Origin: Chamaecrista fasciculata
Taxonomy: Eukaryota; Streptophyta; Magnoliopsida; Fabales; Fabaceae
DNA length: 64,000 nucleotides
Assembly (NCBI GenBank): GCA_003254925.1
Contig: QANZ01037833.1
Span: forward strand, 61,163-125,162
Reading direction: 5' to 3'
The notes beneath the pieces are model-generated. The model was not told the origin of the DNA. It saw only the letters and a list, made by a program, of their open reading frames with translations, and made no database searches. The stretch's first letter is position 1. Each line of letters begins with the position of its first letter. Both the position numbers and the translations under genes were made by a program. This document shows, piece by piece, positions 1 to 11,097 of this stretch.

Positions 1-306
1 AGAAAATTTCAATTTCAGTTCTAAATTATTTGGGCAAAATAACATTTTAGCCCAAACACAAAAATGGATATTTATAAACTGACCCAATTTTAAAGTAAAT
101 GACTATTTTGCCCTTTGTGATTGGGGATTGAATGTATTAGAGTATAGGTAATTATAGGTTTATGTATAGGGGTATAAGTGTAATTGAGTGTGTTTGATTA
201 TTTAAAAATCATGATTATAATTGAATCAGGAAAAAAACGTAAACGAACATCAACATGTTTATTATGATTATAATCAAAACAGATTATAATCAAAACGGAA
301 ACGAAC
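1..306. repeat. Probable MITE remnant at window edge
   Basis: This AT-rich stretch has no credible gene. It shares short phrases (for example attagagtataggtaat near 136) with the Tourist-like elements at 60-63 kb and ends near 'gggcctaaat', which resembles their right terminus. The left end lies outside the window, so the element cannot be bounded. The assignment is inference from shared phrases only. Confidence 0.3.
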
Positions 307-557
307 TGGGCCTAAATAAGTTGTTGGCTTATGAGTTTTGACTAGTGCATTCTTAAGTGGTGATTAATTTCCTCTCACGTGGCTGATCCGAAAGCCTCTC
401 ATTGACCATTTCTTGTTTCCTACCATATCCGGCTGCTTCAAGCAATCATCATCTAATGCGGAACAGTTGACTTTTCCACACCTTATGATTCACATTTATG
501 TCCAAATTGTCAACCACAAATTAATAAGCTTAGGCTGCTTATATATATATATATACA

Positions 558-736
558 CGAGAGGCTTTGCGTGCCCTAACGGACACGCAAATATGTATGT
601 AAAATAAATGAGGGACTAAATCGTTAACTCAGTAAAAAAGAAGGGATCAAATAATAATTTTCTTCTTATTATTAATTTTGTACTATAGTTTTAAAATGTG
701 GACAACCAAAAGGGAGTGGAGCCATATAATATAAGA
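558..736 (-). mobile_element. Mini-Helitron, copy 1 (non-autonomous)
   Basis: This 179-bp unit is almost identical to 10853-11030. Read on the minus strand it starts TCTTATATTATATGG and ends with a GC-rich hairpin (TTTGCGTG...CACGCAAA), eight bases and then CTCG, the counterpart of CTAG in copy 2. A 3' hairpin followed by CTRR, a 5' TC, and insertion in an A/T-rich site without target duplication are the known marks of Helitrons. It has no coding capacity. Both ends lie in TA-rich host DNA. Confidence 0.7.
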
Positions 737-2204
737 TATAAGTTTAGCAATTGGAAATTGATCCAAAGGAAATAGAATACACTAAAAATCACCATACTAA
801 TTATATAAAGTTGATTAGATATAGTTATTATCCAATATAATTTATCATTGAGATAAAGAATGTGACTAGAAAAATTGACATAATTATATAGGAGAGATCA
901 ATATAATTAAAAAACATGCCTCATTGATGAACTTAATAATAATAATAAGTACAATGAATTTCACTTATTTTTTTCAAAAAGAAAAAGTACAAAGTTTTAA
1001 TTAGAAAATTTGTATTGTCTTAAATTTTTATAGAGTTATGTAATACTTCTTTATCATTTTAAACATTAATTTCGAAATTAAGTGATTTAATTAAAAAACC
1101 TAACCTCCTGATTCCTGAAGGCTGAGTTCTCAATATCAAAATTTCATATTAAAAAAATAATATTGGAAATATGAAATTTCAAGAAGAGCGTACGTACTGT
1201 TTAGAAAACAAAATAATTCAATTCACCGTACGTCTTTCTCGATTGTCTCTATATATTACTATATATATATCCTATTAAATTGACTTCTTTAGTTTATTGC
1301 AAGTAGCACAAGAAAAGGTCAGGTATAACGTGCATCTACAATATATGTTGCAAGTTTTGAAAATGTAATAATTAAAGAAACATATCTCAATATCACCAAA
1401 AAAAAAAAAGAAACATATCTCAAAGTAATTAAACTTTGACCACTGATTAAATATTTCCAATTTTAGCGGGATATTCTTTTTCTTGTAAATAAGGATTTTT
1501 ATTAACAAGTCCGAGAAGGCAAGAACTTTTAGCGAAAGAGACTATATATAGTTGACTACAATTTTTTTGATATAAAATCATATATGTTTAGCCAGTCATG
1601 ACAAATGGAATAAAGTTTAGTGTGTAAACGATGTTTAAAGATGATAAATCATTTTCAATATTCTCCAAGCACAATTAATATATATATATATTGGAATTAA
1701 TTAGTTGAGAACTAAATAATATTTAAAAAAGTCAAATCATGATCTCGATGTAGTTATATACCAAAATAATTAATTAATCCCTTAACAAGTCTGTGGTGAA
1801 GCGTGTGAGCTTCTACAAGTAGTAACGAGGAAATCTACAAATATATAGATTATAGAATATATAAAGTATTAAGCTGACCATATATACGTACGTACCCTTA
1901 ATATACGTGTTTCATTTGCTTAACTCGGTTTTGGTTGTTCGCTTAATATTTATTTGTTAGGAAAATATATTTATTGTTTTGAAAATTATCATTTTCTTGC
2001 CATTCTTTTTTTAAAAAAAAATATCTAGTTTAGTCTTTGATAGTTTGTAATATACACATAATATTTAATTATTTTCAAAATCAATATATATATATATAAA
2101 TATATATATGTTAGTTCACACATGCCATGCATATTTGCATTTCGTTAGCTTTTATTAGATGCATTAATTGGAAAGTATATTAAGTAGTAATGTAGGACAT
2201 TAAT
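737..2204. other. AT-rich intergenic DNA
   Basis: No reading frame here resembles a protein. The stretch holds short TA runs (for example near 1260 and 1680) and poly-A/T tracts. I see no RNA gene or bounded repeat. Confidence 0.6.
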
Positions 2205-2218
2205 AATAATCGACTTAA

Positions 2219-2401
2219 CTACATGACTGTAGCTATGACTGTAGCTTAGCAAGGTTCCTCACTTGGTCCCTTAACCAAGTGATGGAAGTTTGAATTTTAT
2301 CTTTGGATATAAAAAATATTATGTGATCAGCCATTTATCTTTAAGTGGAGGACCCACGGTCACCGTTCCGATAGTGGATACATTTGTTTATACAAAAAAA
2401 A
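2219..2401 (+). mobile_element. tRNA-derived SINE, copy 1
   Basis: This 183-bp element is flanked by a 14-bp duplication with one mismatch (aataatcgac[t/g]taa at 2205-2218 and 2402-2415) and ends in an A-tract. A degenerate box B (agtttgaatttt, 2287-2298) follows a tRNA-like 5' part. The body (ctttaagtgga then ggacccacgg) recurs at 12940-13096. SINEs are transcribed by RNA polymerase III from internal A and B boxes and moved by LINE enzymes; tail and duplication fit that here. Confidence 0.7.
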
Positions 2402-2415
2402 AATAATCGACGTAA

Positions 2416-3488
2416 TTAATAAGCTAAATGAGCTTGTTATAAACTTAATGAGTAGAAAAAGACATTATTATAGCTTGAATTTCTCTTCTACTAAATATTC
2501 ATGACTATGTTATAGTCACCAATATATAAGCTTAATAACAAACATATAGCTATAATCACTTAATTAGGAATTAATATTCTACATTATCATCACTTAATAA
2601 TGTGACATCTCCATTAAATAATGACTTATAGAGTTTAGCGATTCAAAGATAATATTACTGTTAGATTTGGATTATCTACAATGTCACTACAGTATATATA
2701 ATGTAGAGAGATAATATGTTAGTAGGACCAAAAGTTATGTCATATTTTCTCTCAAAATGTTTATTTTTTTTTTCTGCCACTACATTGCAGTAGTAGCACA
2801 ACAAAATATCTTCTCCTTATAATTGTTAGATGTATTTTTCATATTGGACTAAAACAATCTCGATCATATAGTTTTTAGTATAATTAGAAACTCGATCTAG
2901 GTTAGCTCAAAAGTTAGGTGATCAACATATTAATATATTTATATGACCAAGCTTTTTATTAGTTATAATCTAGCTTAGCTAGGCCAGTGAACATCTCCAA
3001 ATCAGTATCACATGGCGCTGGACTATTATTTATTTTGGAAGACCATGCTGGATCACAAAGAAATTAAAAGTAATAGATGCTATCTTATGTATTTATGTCT
3101 TTATAATTTATATAAAGTCAGATTATCCACTAAGCAGAAATGGTCATGACGTTATTTATTTATATATATAACATCAAGTTTCAAATGGGAGTTATAAGTG
3201 AGAAAGGGATTAACTTATTATTTTATTTCTTCCAGCCCATGATGTTGAAGGTTCGGCCTCTAGTTGTTGGAATCATGTATGTTTGTGTAACTTTCAAACT
3301 CACATCGAAATAATTAAAGAACAAATATTAATTAATAAGTCATTCCACAGTTAATTACGTGTTTACGTTCTTCTGACAGAAACTCTGAATCATTCTGATT
3401 CTACTTCTATTTGTCATTCTGAGCCTTGGAAAGTTTCAAGGGAAGTTCATCCTAACATCACCATCGACTTCTCGGGAGTGGAACCGTT
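2416..3488. other. AT-rich intergenic DNA
   Basis: I find no gene. The last ~120 bases (about 3370-3488) are less AT-rich and directly abut the solo LTR. They may be the 5' continuation of the LINE that resumes at 5617, but I see no motif that proves it. Confidence 0.5.
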
Positions 3489-3493
3489 ACCAC

Positions 3494-5611
3494 TGTTGGG
3501 AAATCACGGCACAGCGGAAGCAAATAAAATTTATAAATTTAATTAAAACATGGCGCCAAAAACCAAAACTGATTTCCCTACGGATCCGCTAGCTGAATTT
3601 AAACCATTGAAGGATAGAGTTATACCTCAAGGTTTGAATCGGTCCGATTGAACGGTGCGTTTCTGAGAAGTCCACTTGAAGCGTCCTTCCTCCGCCAGTA
3701 ATCCACACGAGCAGTTTGTAGGCACCAAGGTGTTAGCCTTCTGTTCTTTTCTCCAAAAGAACAGGGAACTCGATCTACGACTCTCAAAATTCAAGAACAC
3801 TTCTTGAACTTTAAAAGGATAGTTGGCGCAAAACAAGAACACCTTCTTGTTTTTCTCTCTCAAAAACCCTAGTTATGGGACAACTTGCTTTCTCTCACAC
3901 TCTTGGAGAAGATGAAGTTTCTCTCTCTAGGTTTTTGGAGCTAGGCGACTTTCTCTCTTGTCTCACAAGAAGAAAAACAAAATTTCACTTATGTGAACTA
4001 GGTCACCAAGTCGACTTGGCTTGGCCTTTTTATAGTGTTGGGGAATTTTGATAATTATAATTAGGGAATCCCTAAATTATAGGATTATCAAATTATAAAA
4101 TTATAAGATTACAATAATATTATAATTTTAGGACTTGAATTCTTAATTAAAATATTACCTTAATATCTTAATTGAATTCAAAATGCAATCTTTGAGAATC
4201 AAATTGGAAGATCAAATCTTCCTCCTTGGACCCACAAGAATGCGCCATCCCCTCTCTCCTTTTCTTTGGAATTTTATAAATCAAAAACATTCCTAACTCT
4301 TAGGAAGTCATAACCAACTTATTATCTTCCAAAGATTTTGAATTAAAATATTACCCTAATATCTTTAATTCAAATTTTGAATCTTTAAAACTAGATCAAA
4401 TCTTGAATTCAAATTCATGACTTTAATTAATAAAACAATTCCATTAATTAAAATCAATCCTAAAGAGGCGCCACCCTCTATCCTATTTATCTTAATATTA
4501 GTGAATTTAATAAATCAATAATCTCCTAACTTTTAGGAACCTTATCTAATTTATTATTCCCTAATATTATAATTGTAAATAGATTAATCCAATTAACTAT
4601 TTAACAATTAATATATTTAAACTTGTCCCACAAATTTAAATATCTCAACCGTAGATATTATTTAAGACAAGACTTTATGTCCCAGACATTTAGCTATGTC
4701 TTAAATTGTGTCACCGGAGTGACTCACGAATTAACCCTAATTCGTGTCCCTTTAAGCGGTGTCCAGATCCTGCTCATGTGTGACCCAGCAGGCCTCACGT
4801 GAAGTTGGCAGCAAGCCATCTCTATGACTCACAAGTCGAGAGCGGACTCTAGCAAGCCATCACGACTACCCAAAACACGTGAGTTATCGTTTTATCAAAA
4901 GGACTGATTTAACATTAGTACCACCTTGTCATAGACCCTTTTTGTCGCGCGATATCTTGGTCATGGATTAGGCACGGGAAAGTCATCCATAATCCAAACC
5001 TCAACTTTCTCGATTTCTTGAGTTAGTCCCATTTTCCTGAGTGGCCACTCTTTCCTTGGACAGACTCATCGAGGGCGCCAGTTAGATATCTCTCATATAT
5101 ATATATAAGGGACAAAATCCCATCTTGGTCAACCACATTCCTCAGCACTGCAATCAACCAAATCCGTACCTAGCCCTTATGGCTACCCTGCTACGGGCAA
5201 CGTTAGACTAGGCCAAAGTCTGACAACTACAACGCCGGAATAGTCAAGACCTCAGGTCTAAGGCATCGTGACAGGCGTACAGGAGAGACTAGCTAATGAC
5301 TAAACCCATGCAGGACTCTCCGGGTCAGTCCAGCAACTTGTAACCCCTTACTCATTGCACCATGACTCTCGTAAAGCATCTAGTGCATGTATCTCCATAC
5401 ACCAAGGTCATGCTGGTCTTAGTTCATTCTCTCTCCCACGAGAATAATCGACCAGAGACGGATTTAGATTAATTATCTCATAATTAATCAAGGACGCTAT
5501 CATAGTAAACATGCTAATAATATGATAACAACATAATTTATCTCCATAAATTAATCAATATGTTCAGAACATATACATAAAATGATTGGCCCTAGGGCAC
5601 AATCTCCAACA
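3494..5611. mobile_element. Solo LTR of an LTR retrotransposon
   Basis: A 2118-bp fossil begins TGTTGG and ends CCAACA, a perfect 6-bp terminal inverted repeat. It is flanked by a 5-bp target duplication, ACCAC (3489-3493 and 5612-5616). No gag or pol region lies beside it and there is no second LTR, so it is a solo LTR, the usual product of recombination between the two LTRs of one element. The terminal sequence looks Copia-like, but the family is not established. Intact ends and duplication suggest it is not very old. A solo LTR cannot be dated from its own sequence. Confidence 0.8.
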
Positions 5612-5616
5612 ACCAC

Positions 5617-8600
5617 TGCGACCCGAAAGATGAAGTGGGCACTCTTAATGGCAGATGCACTATTCGAGAATATCCAGAATCTGGAGATGAAACTCTTCAT
5701 GGAGGCACTCTTGGCAAATGGCCTCATTCTCATCACACCGCCAGCTCGTGTGTGGCAAGCTATGCCTCAACATCCGGAGTTCAGAGAACACCTCCTAGAC
5801 CAAATGATGACGAGACGATACATGACTACACTCCCAATAATGGAAACTCTTCTCTGGAACCGCTCCAACGGAGTCTCGATTGTGGGAGGGAAAGAGCTGT
5901 ATGCGGCAAGCATACATGCAATGGCACAGATGATGATACATTCAGGGGCACTAAACTACAGCTTATCCTGCGACCCCTTTCTGAATTGGGATGCTGAAAG
6001 GCCGCGGATCACCCTTCAGGATTACCCATCGGATTCGAGTGACGAAGGTACAGGCCGGAACTATCCTTCCTACTATCCCATCATGAAGCCGTTAAATATT
6101 TTGGCATGGAATGTACGTGGCGCTGGAAGCTTGGAATTTCGTAGAGCTTTTATGGAATTGATGGGTAGGCACAAGCCTAATGTCGTGCTGCTAACGGAGA
6201 CCAGAGTAGGCGGGGAAAGAGCTGAGAACATCATTAACTCTCTTGGCTTCCCAAACTACTACAAGGTGGACCCCATGGGCTATGCTGGAGGCTTATGGCT
6301 TCTCTGGAACAGTGAGGTGATCAATATGCATGTTCAAACTCATAATTCCAGGAAATTTACGCCGTGGCTGAGGTTAGTACCAATTCCAAGGTTCTTCTCA
6401 CTTTTATCTACGCTAGCCCTATTAGAGATAGAAGAAAGTTCTTGTGGGATAATCTCTGTAATATAGCCCCATCTGTAAATATTCCTTGGCTAGTTTGTGG
6501 GGATTTCAATGATATTTTGTGTCCTTCTGAAAAGTGGGGTACTAGAAGTGCTAGTGGGTCTAGAATTGCTGATTTCAATCATTGTTTAGAAATTTGTGGT
6601 CTGACTGATTTAGGTTACTCAGGACCTAAGTTTACATGGGTCAACAAAAGGGATGAGGGAGGGTTAGTTATGGAACGTTTGGATAGATTTTTGGGTAATG
6701 GGGACTGGATTAGGACTTTTCCTGAGGCGGTCAATTTTCATTTACCGCGCATTAAATCTGATCATTGCCCTATTTTTCTAAAAACCCACCCTCCTTCGCC
6801 ACTCAAGGCCATAGACCCTTTAGATGCGAGAGCATTTGGCTCAAAAGTGCATAATTCCTTTCAATTTCTAGAGATTCATGGATCTCGGCAACCTCATCGA
6901 TGGAAGCTCTAAGGCTTCTCCAAATCAAAGCTACACAGTGGAATCGGGAATCCTTCGGCTATATCTTCGAGAGAAAGAAAAAGCTTATAGGAAGACTTGA
7001 AGGCATCCAACATGCTATGACCTTGCAACCAAATTCATTTCTTGTCAATCTCGACCGTGAACTCAACAAGGAATATCTCAATGTCCTTCTCCTCGATGAA
7101 GAATTTTGGGCGGCAAAATCTAGAATCGTGTGGCTCAACTTGGGAGATGCAAATACAGCCTTCTTTCACGCTTCGGTTCTTAGTAGAAGAAGACGTAACA
7201 AAATTACTTCTATCAAAGATAACCTTGGAAACTGGATTTATGATCTTTGCACCATTCATGAGCTTTTCATTTCTCATTTCAAAACGCTTTTTCTCTCCAT
7301 CCCTACTTCCCCGTTTCCCTCTTCCATCCTTTGTCAACACATTCCCCCCGGCGACCTCTCTGATGCTATGCCTTCAATGCTCGAAATAAAAGAAGCTCTT
7401 TGGGATTTAAACCCAAACAAAGCCCCGGGCTTTGATGGTTTCCAACCAGCATACTATCAAACTTGCTAGAGCTCAATTCACCAACTTTTGTGCTCAGACA
7501 TTCAAGCTGCCTTCTCTGATGGCATCATACCCATGGAGTGGAACAAGACTCTGATTTGCTTGATCCCTAAGGTCTCACGTCCTTCTGAAATTAATCATTT
7601 TAGACCCATCAGCCTATGTTCCACCCCTTACAAAATTGTGTCCAAAATCCTTGTTCGGAGATTGAAATCTCATCTCCCCAACATCATTTCTTTCAATCAA
7701 GGAACTTTCGTGTCTGGCAGGAAACCTTCTGATAATGTGCTTATAGCACAGGAAGTCATAAATAGCTTTGTTAGGAAAAAGGGCAACTCTAACAGTTGGA
7801 TGATGATCAAGATAGATTTAGAGAAAGCCTATGATAAGCTTAACTGGGATTTTATTTGCAACACCTTGTCTGCTTTCCACTTCCCTGCCAAGTGGATTGA
7901 GATTGTCAGGAGTTGTATCTCTTCTGTTCAACATTCAATCATNTCACCGCAAACGTTAAGGGCACGAAAGGGTGTGTTACCTATATTATATATGGAATGC
8001 AAGTATTTAAGGCATGGTGGAGGAATTTGGGAAATTTGCTCTTTCAAAAGAAAAAAAAAAGGAGGAAATTTGCTACTTGGAGTTTCACTTTTTCTTGCCT
8101 CTTCCTTTGATTGTAATATGCCAATATGTCAAGGAGATCCTCTATCTCCTTACATCTTTATTCTATGTATGGAAATCCTAACTTCTATCATCAACAGCGA
8201 AGTCAACAACCAGCGTTGGACGGCGGTCAAATTTGGAGATTTAGTCATTTCCCATCTTCTCTATGCAGACGATGTCTTGTTGTTTGCCAAGATTAACAAA
8301 AAGAGTATCACTAGCATTGATAAAGCTTTGAATCAATTCATGAACATGTCAGGACTCAACATCAATCTGTCTAAATCCTCTATTTGGTTTTCTCCAAACA
8401 CTTCTAACTCACTCAAATCAATGGCTCTCAGCTCTTTGGGTATCAAGGAAATCCATCATCCCGGCTCTTACCTTGGTATCCCTCTTGCCATATCGGGTAG
8501 AAAAACGGAGTTTGCTTGTGTGGTGGAAAAGATTCATAAAAGGATTGCCTCTTGGGATATTAAGTACCTGTCACATACTGGGAAAATGGTACTCATAAAG

Positions 8601-8877
8601 TCAGTTTGCTCGTCCATCTTAGCCTTCTATATGCAAAACCTTCCTCTTCCTAAGGGTGTGTGCGATGAGATTGACAAATGCCTTAGGAATTTTTTCTGGA
8701 AGTCTTTTGATGGAAGAAACAAATTGCATTTGGTCAATTGGAATGCCATTACTACTCCTACTGATCATGGAGGTTTGGGTTTCTTCAAGACTTATGAACG
8801 AAACCAAGCTTTCCTTGGTAAGCTTTTCTGGCGTATGACTCAAGACCACGCCTCACCGTGGGCTAAGATCAAATATT
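5617..8877 (+). mobile_element. Degenerate LINE (non-LTR retrotransposon)
   Basis: The endonuclease domain opens at the ATG at 6083 with MKPLNILAWNVRGAG and includes the WLVCGDFND and KSDHCPIF motifs. The reverse transcriptase follows: NPNKAPGFDG (near 7410), FRPISLCSTPYKI (7600), KIDLEKAYDKLNWDF, QGDPLSPYIF (8125) and the catalytic LLYADDVLLF (YADD at 8262-8273). It is broken. The frame shifts twice, near 6370 and near 6850-6900; a TAG lies at 7467-7469; and 7944-8118, after the single N at 7943, does not match a reverse transcriptase. There is no RNase H domain and no poly-A tail, so the 3' end is missing. A 155-codon open stretch (5617-6082) runs in frame into the endonuclease; its apparent ATG at 5582 lies in the LTR and is not original. 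Confidence 0.85.
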
Positions 8878-9035
8878 GGGAACGGATCCACTGCCGTACC
8901 GCAGGGCGTGCGGTGCGGCAGGGGCCAATGGGAGTGCGCCATGTGGCGCCACATGTACAGGTGGCGCCACATGGCGCACCACCATTGGCCCCTGCCGCAC
9001 CGCACGCCCTGCGGTACGGCAGGGGATCCAAAGCC
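8878..9035. mobile_element. GC-rich hairpin MITE, Mutator-like
   Basis: A nearly perfect palindrome runs from GGATCC (8884-8889) to GGATCC (9024-9029). The arms are about 69 nt with three mismatches around an 8-nt loop (8953-8960); the innermost 19 bp (8934-8952 against 8961-8979) match exactly. The 9-bp sequence tcaaatatt flanks it at 8869-8877 and 9036-9044, as expected of a Mutator-type target duplication. The arms are far richer in GC than anything nearby. Open frames across it are products of the palindrome, not genes. Confidence 0.65.
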
Positions 9036-9063
9036 TCAAATATTTACTAAAAGTTAGTAATTT

Positions 9064-9146
9064 GACTTTGGTTATAACTCGATCATATACTTGACTAATA
9101 ATCTTTCTCTCATCAACTGACTTTGGCTATAACTCGATCATATACT
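9064..9146 (+). repeat. Short direct duplication, 28 bp, spacing 55 bp
   Basis: gactttggttataactcgat and the following eight bases (9064-9091) recur at 9119-9146 with one change. The function is unknown; it may be a local tandem duplication. Confidence 0.6.
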
Positions 9147-10852
9147 TTATTTATATTATGACCTGCAACTTCATAAGCTTAAAGCCTTAAACCTGTTTTT
9201 TCAATTCATATTAGAGTAAACGTCCAAAATATTATACTATGATTTGATTCTATACTCAGAATTTTATCTGGAGACAATTGCTATTACACTTGACTAACAA
9301 CTTCAATGGATATATATAATATTATGGAAGCCAATTCGATTTCATAATTACCATATATATCCCCACTTTGGCTTTTTTTTTTTGGGTAATGTATAGTATA
9401 GATAGGATTCGACTGCGCAGACTCGTTCTATAGAAAACATATATGAAGCTCCAATAATGAGAGTGAGAAAGAAAGAGCTAGAGCAGACTTTAATTTCCAG
9501 TTTAAATCTTAATTAAAGCTAGCCACTTGATGGTGATGATGATGATAACTTCTGGCTTCTACGCATGCTTCCATATCTCCAGTTCTTATTTATATTCACT
9601 AACCGTAAAGCATCAAACTTTATTAGCTCGCCACACTGTAAAGTTAATTACTAGTAAAGTTGTACTTGTTGTATCCATTTAAAAATTAAATGCACACACT
9701 GATTTTTTGGGTTTTATCTGTAAGAGAAATCCTGTGACTTGCCAGGCCATCCTTGTTTACATGAAAAGAAGAAGATGAAGAAGCTTCTTTCTTAATTAGC
9801 TTTCTGTGCTTTTGGGTCAGAGGAAACTTAGTAAAGGAAAGAGCCCAAATTGATTATATTAACTATTAAGTAGTCACTTGTGAAATGAGGGTACGAAAAC
9901 AGATATTAAGAATGATTAATTAATTGCTCTCTTATTAGCCATAACCTCATTATTGCTAATATAAGCAGGACCACATCTTGTAGATTGTGGACCATATATA
10001 TAGAAGATGAATTTCCAGCGCAAGGCCTGATGATATAGATAAATATATACTAGGTTTTCTTTTGATTCTTCTTTATGGATTAATTTAATTTTAATTTCAG
10101 AGATCATTAAAATAAAACAATATAATGCACTTTTTTTTATACATAGGTCTCATCAATCATGACCCATCTCATATATATATATATATATATATATTTGCTA
10201 ATTAATTTATTGACTCACCGATGGAGGGGGGTCAATACATGTTAATATAATCTGATGAGACAAAAACCTGAAGAATTTGGGATTATTGCATCACTCTCAC
10301 TCTCAGATCCAAATTGATCTTACACCCTTAATTACAAGTATATTATATTATCGATCCAATGGTACCAAACAAGCTAGCCTAGCTGTAAACGTTTTTAGTA
10401 CCCACTGTTTCCAGGAATTGTTTAATACTTTTTTTGTATATGTCTCCACTTAACGCTTAATTATTCATTTCATCTATTTTTGCATCAGAAATTAATCAGA
10501 ATTAGCAGATGCAAAAAATGCTTTGTTTCTGCAGAGATGTATGTTTCATTTTCTACGTACATCCGATTTATTGTTGATAGTGAAAATGACAACGTAAATT
10601 TGTATTATAGTTAAACCATATATATACTACAAGTTTCTTAAAATATTTAGTGATCTATCAATTATAGATTGGACTTTATGAATGAGCTAGTTGCATTCCG
10701 ATTCGAAAAAAAAAAGGACATATTTGAATCGTAGAGTGACCAATGAAGAATATGAAACGTGAATGCGAGAGTTGAGTTAGGTGGGGGTACAATTTTAATC
10801 ATCATATGCCCTATTTTCATAATTCATCGTATGCCCTATTCATATATATATA
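9147..10852. other. AT-rich intergenic DNA
   Basis: No gene or bounded repeat is seen. There is a TA microsatellite at about 10170-10193 and scattered poly-A/T. Short open frames, such as 9916-10107 on the minus strand, are low-complexity and resemble no family. Confidence 0.6.
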
Positions 10853-11030
10853 CTAGAGGTTTTGCGTGCCTTAACGGGCACGCAAATATGTATGTAAAAT
10901 AAATGAGGGACTAAATTGTTAACTCAGTAAAAAAAAAGGATCAAATAATAATTTTTCTCTTATTATTAATTTTGTACTATAGTTTTAAAATGTGGACGAC
11001 CAGAAAGGGGTGGAGCCATATAATATAAGA
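10853..11030 (-). mobile_element. Mini-Helitron, copy 2
   Basis: This is the most intact copy (178 bp). On the minus strand it starts TCTTATATTATATGG and ends with hairpin TTTGCGTGCCCGTTAAGGCA...AAA, then CTAG, then host T. The match to copy 1 stops at the same bases on both sides, which fixes the ends. A TA run separates its 5' end from the 3' terminus of copy 3. Confidence 0.75.
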
Positions 11031-11040
11031 TATATATATA

Positions 11041-11077
11041 CTAGAGGCTTTGCGTGCTCTAACGGGCACGCAAATAN
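11041..11077 (-). mobile_element. Mini-Helitron 3' end, copy 3 (cut at a single N)
   Basis: CTAG and the complete 3' hairpin are present, but similarity stops at the single N at 11077. Only the terminal ~36 bp are visible. This is either a truncation or missing sequence at the N. Confidence 0.65.
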
Positions 11078-11097
11078 AACCCATAATATTTTTGTTA

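Noticed and set aside
8840-9094. GC-rich open frames on both strands, rich in Cys, Gly and Ala
   Set aside because: They are the two arms of the palindrome read as protein.
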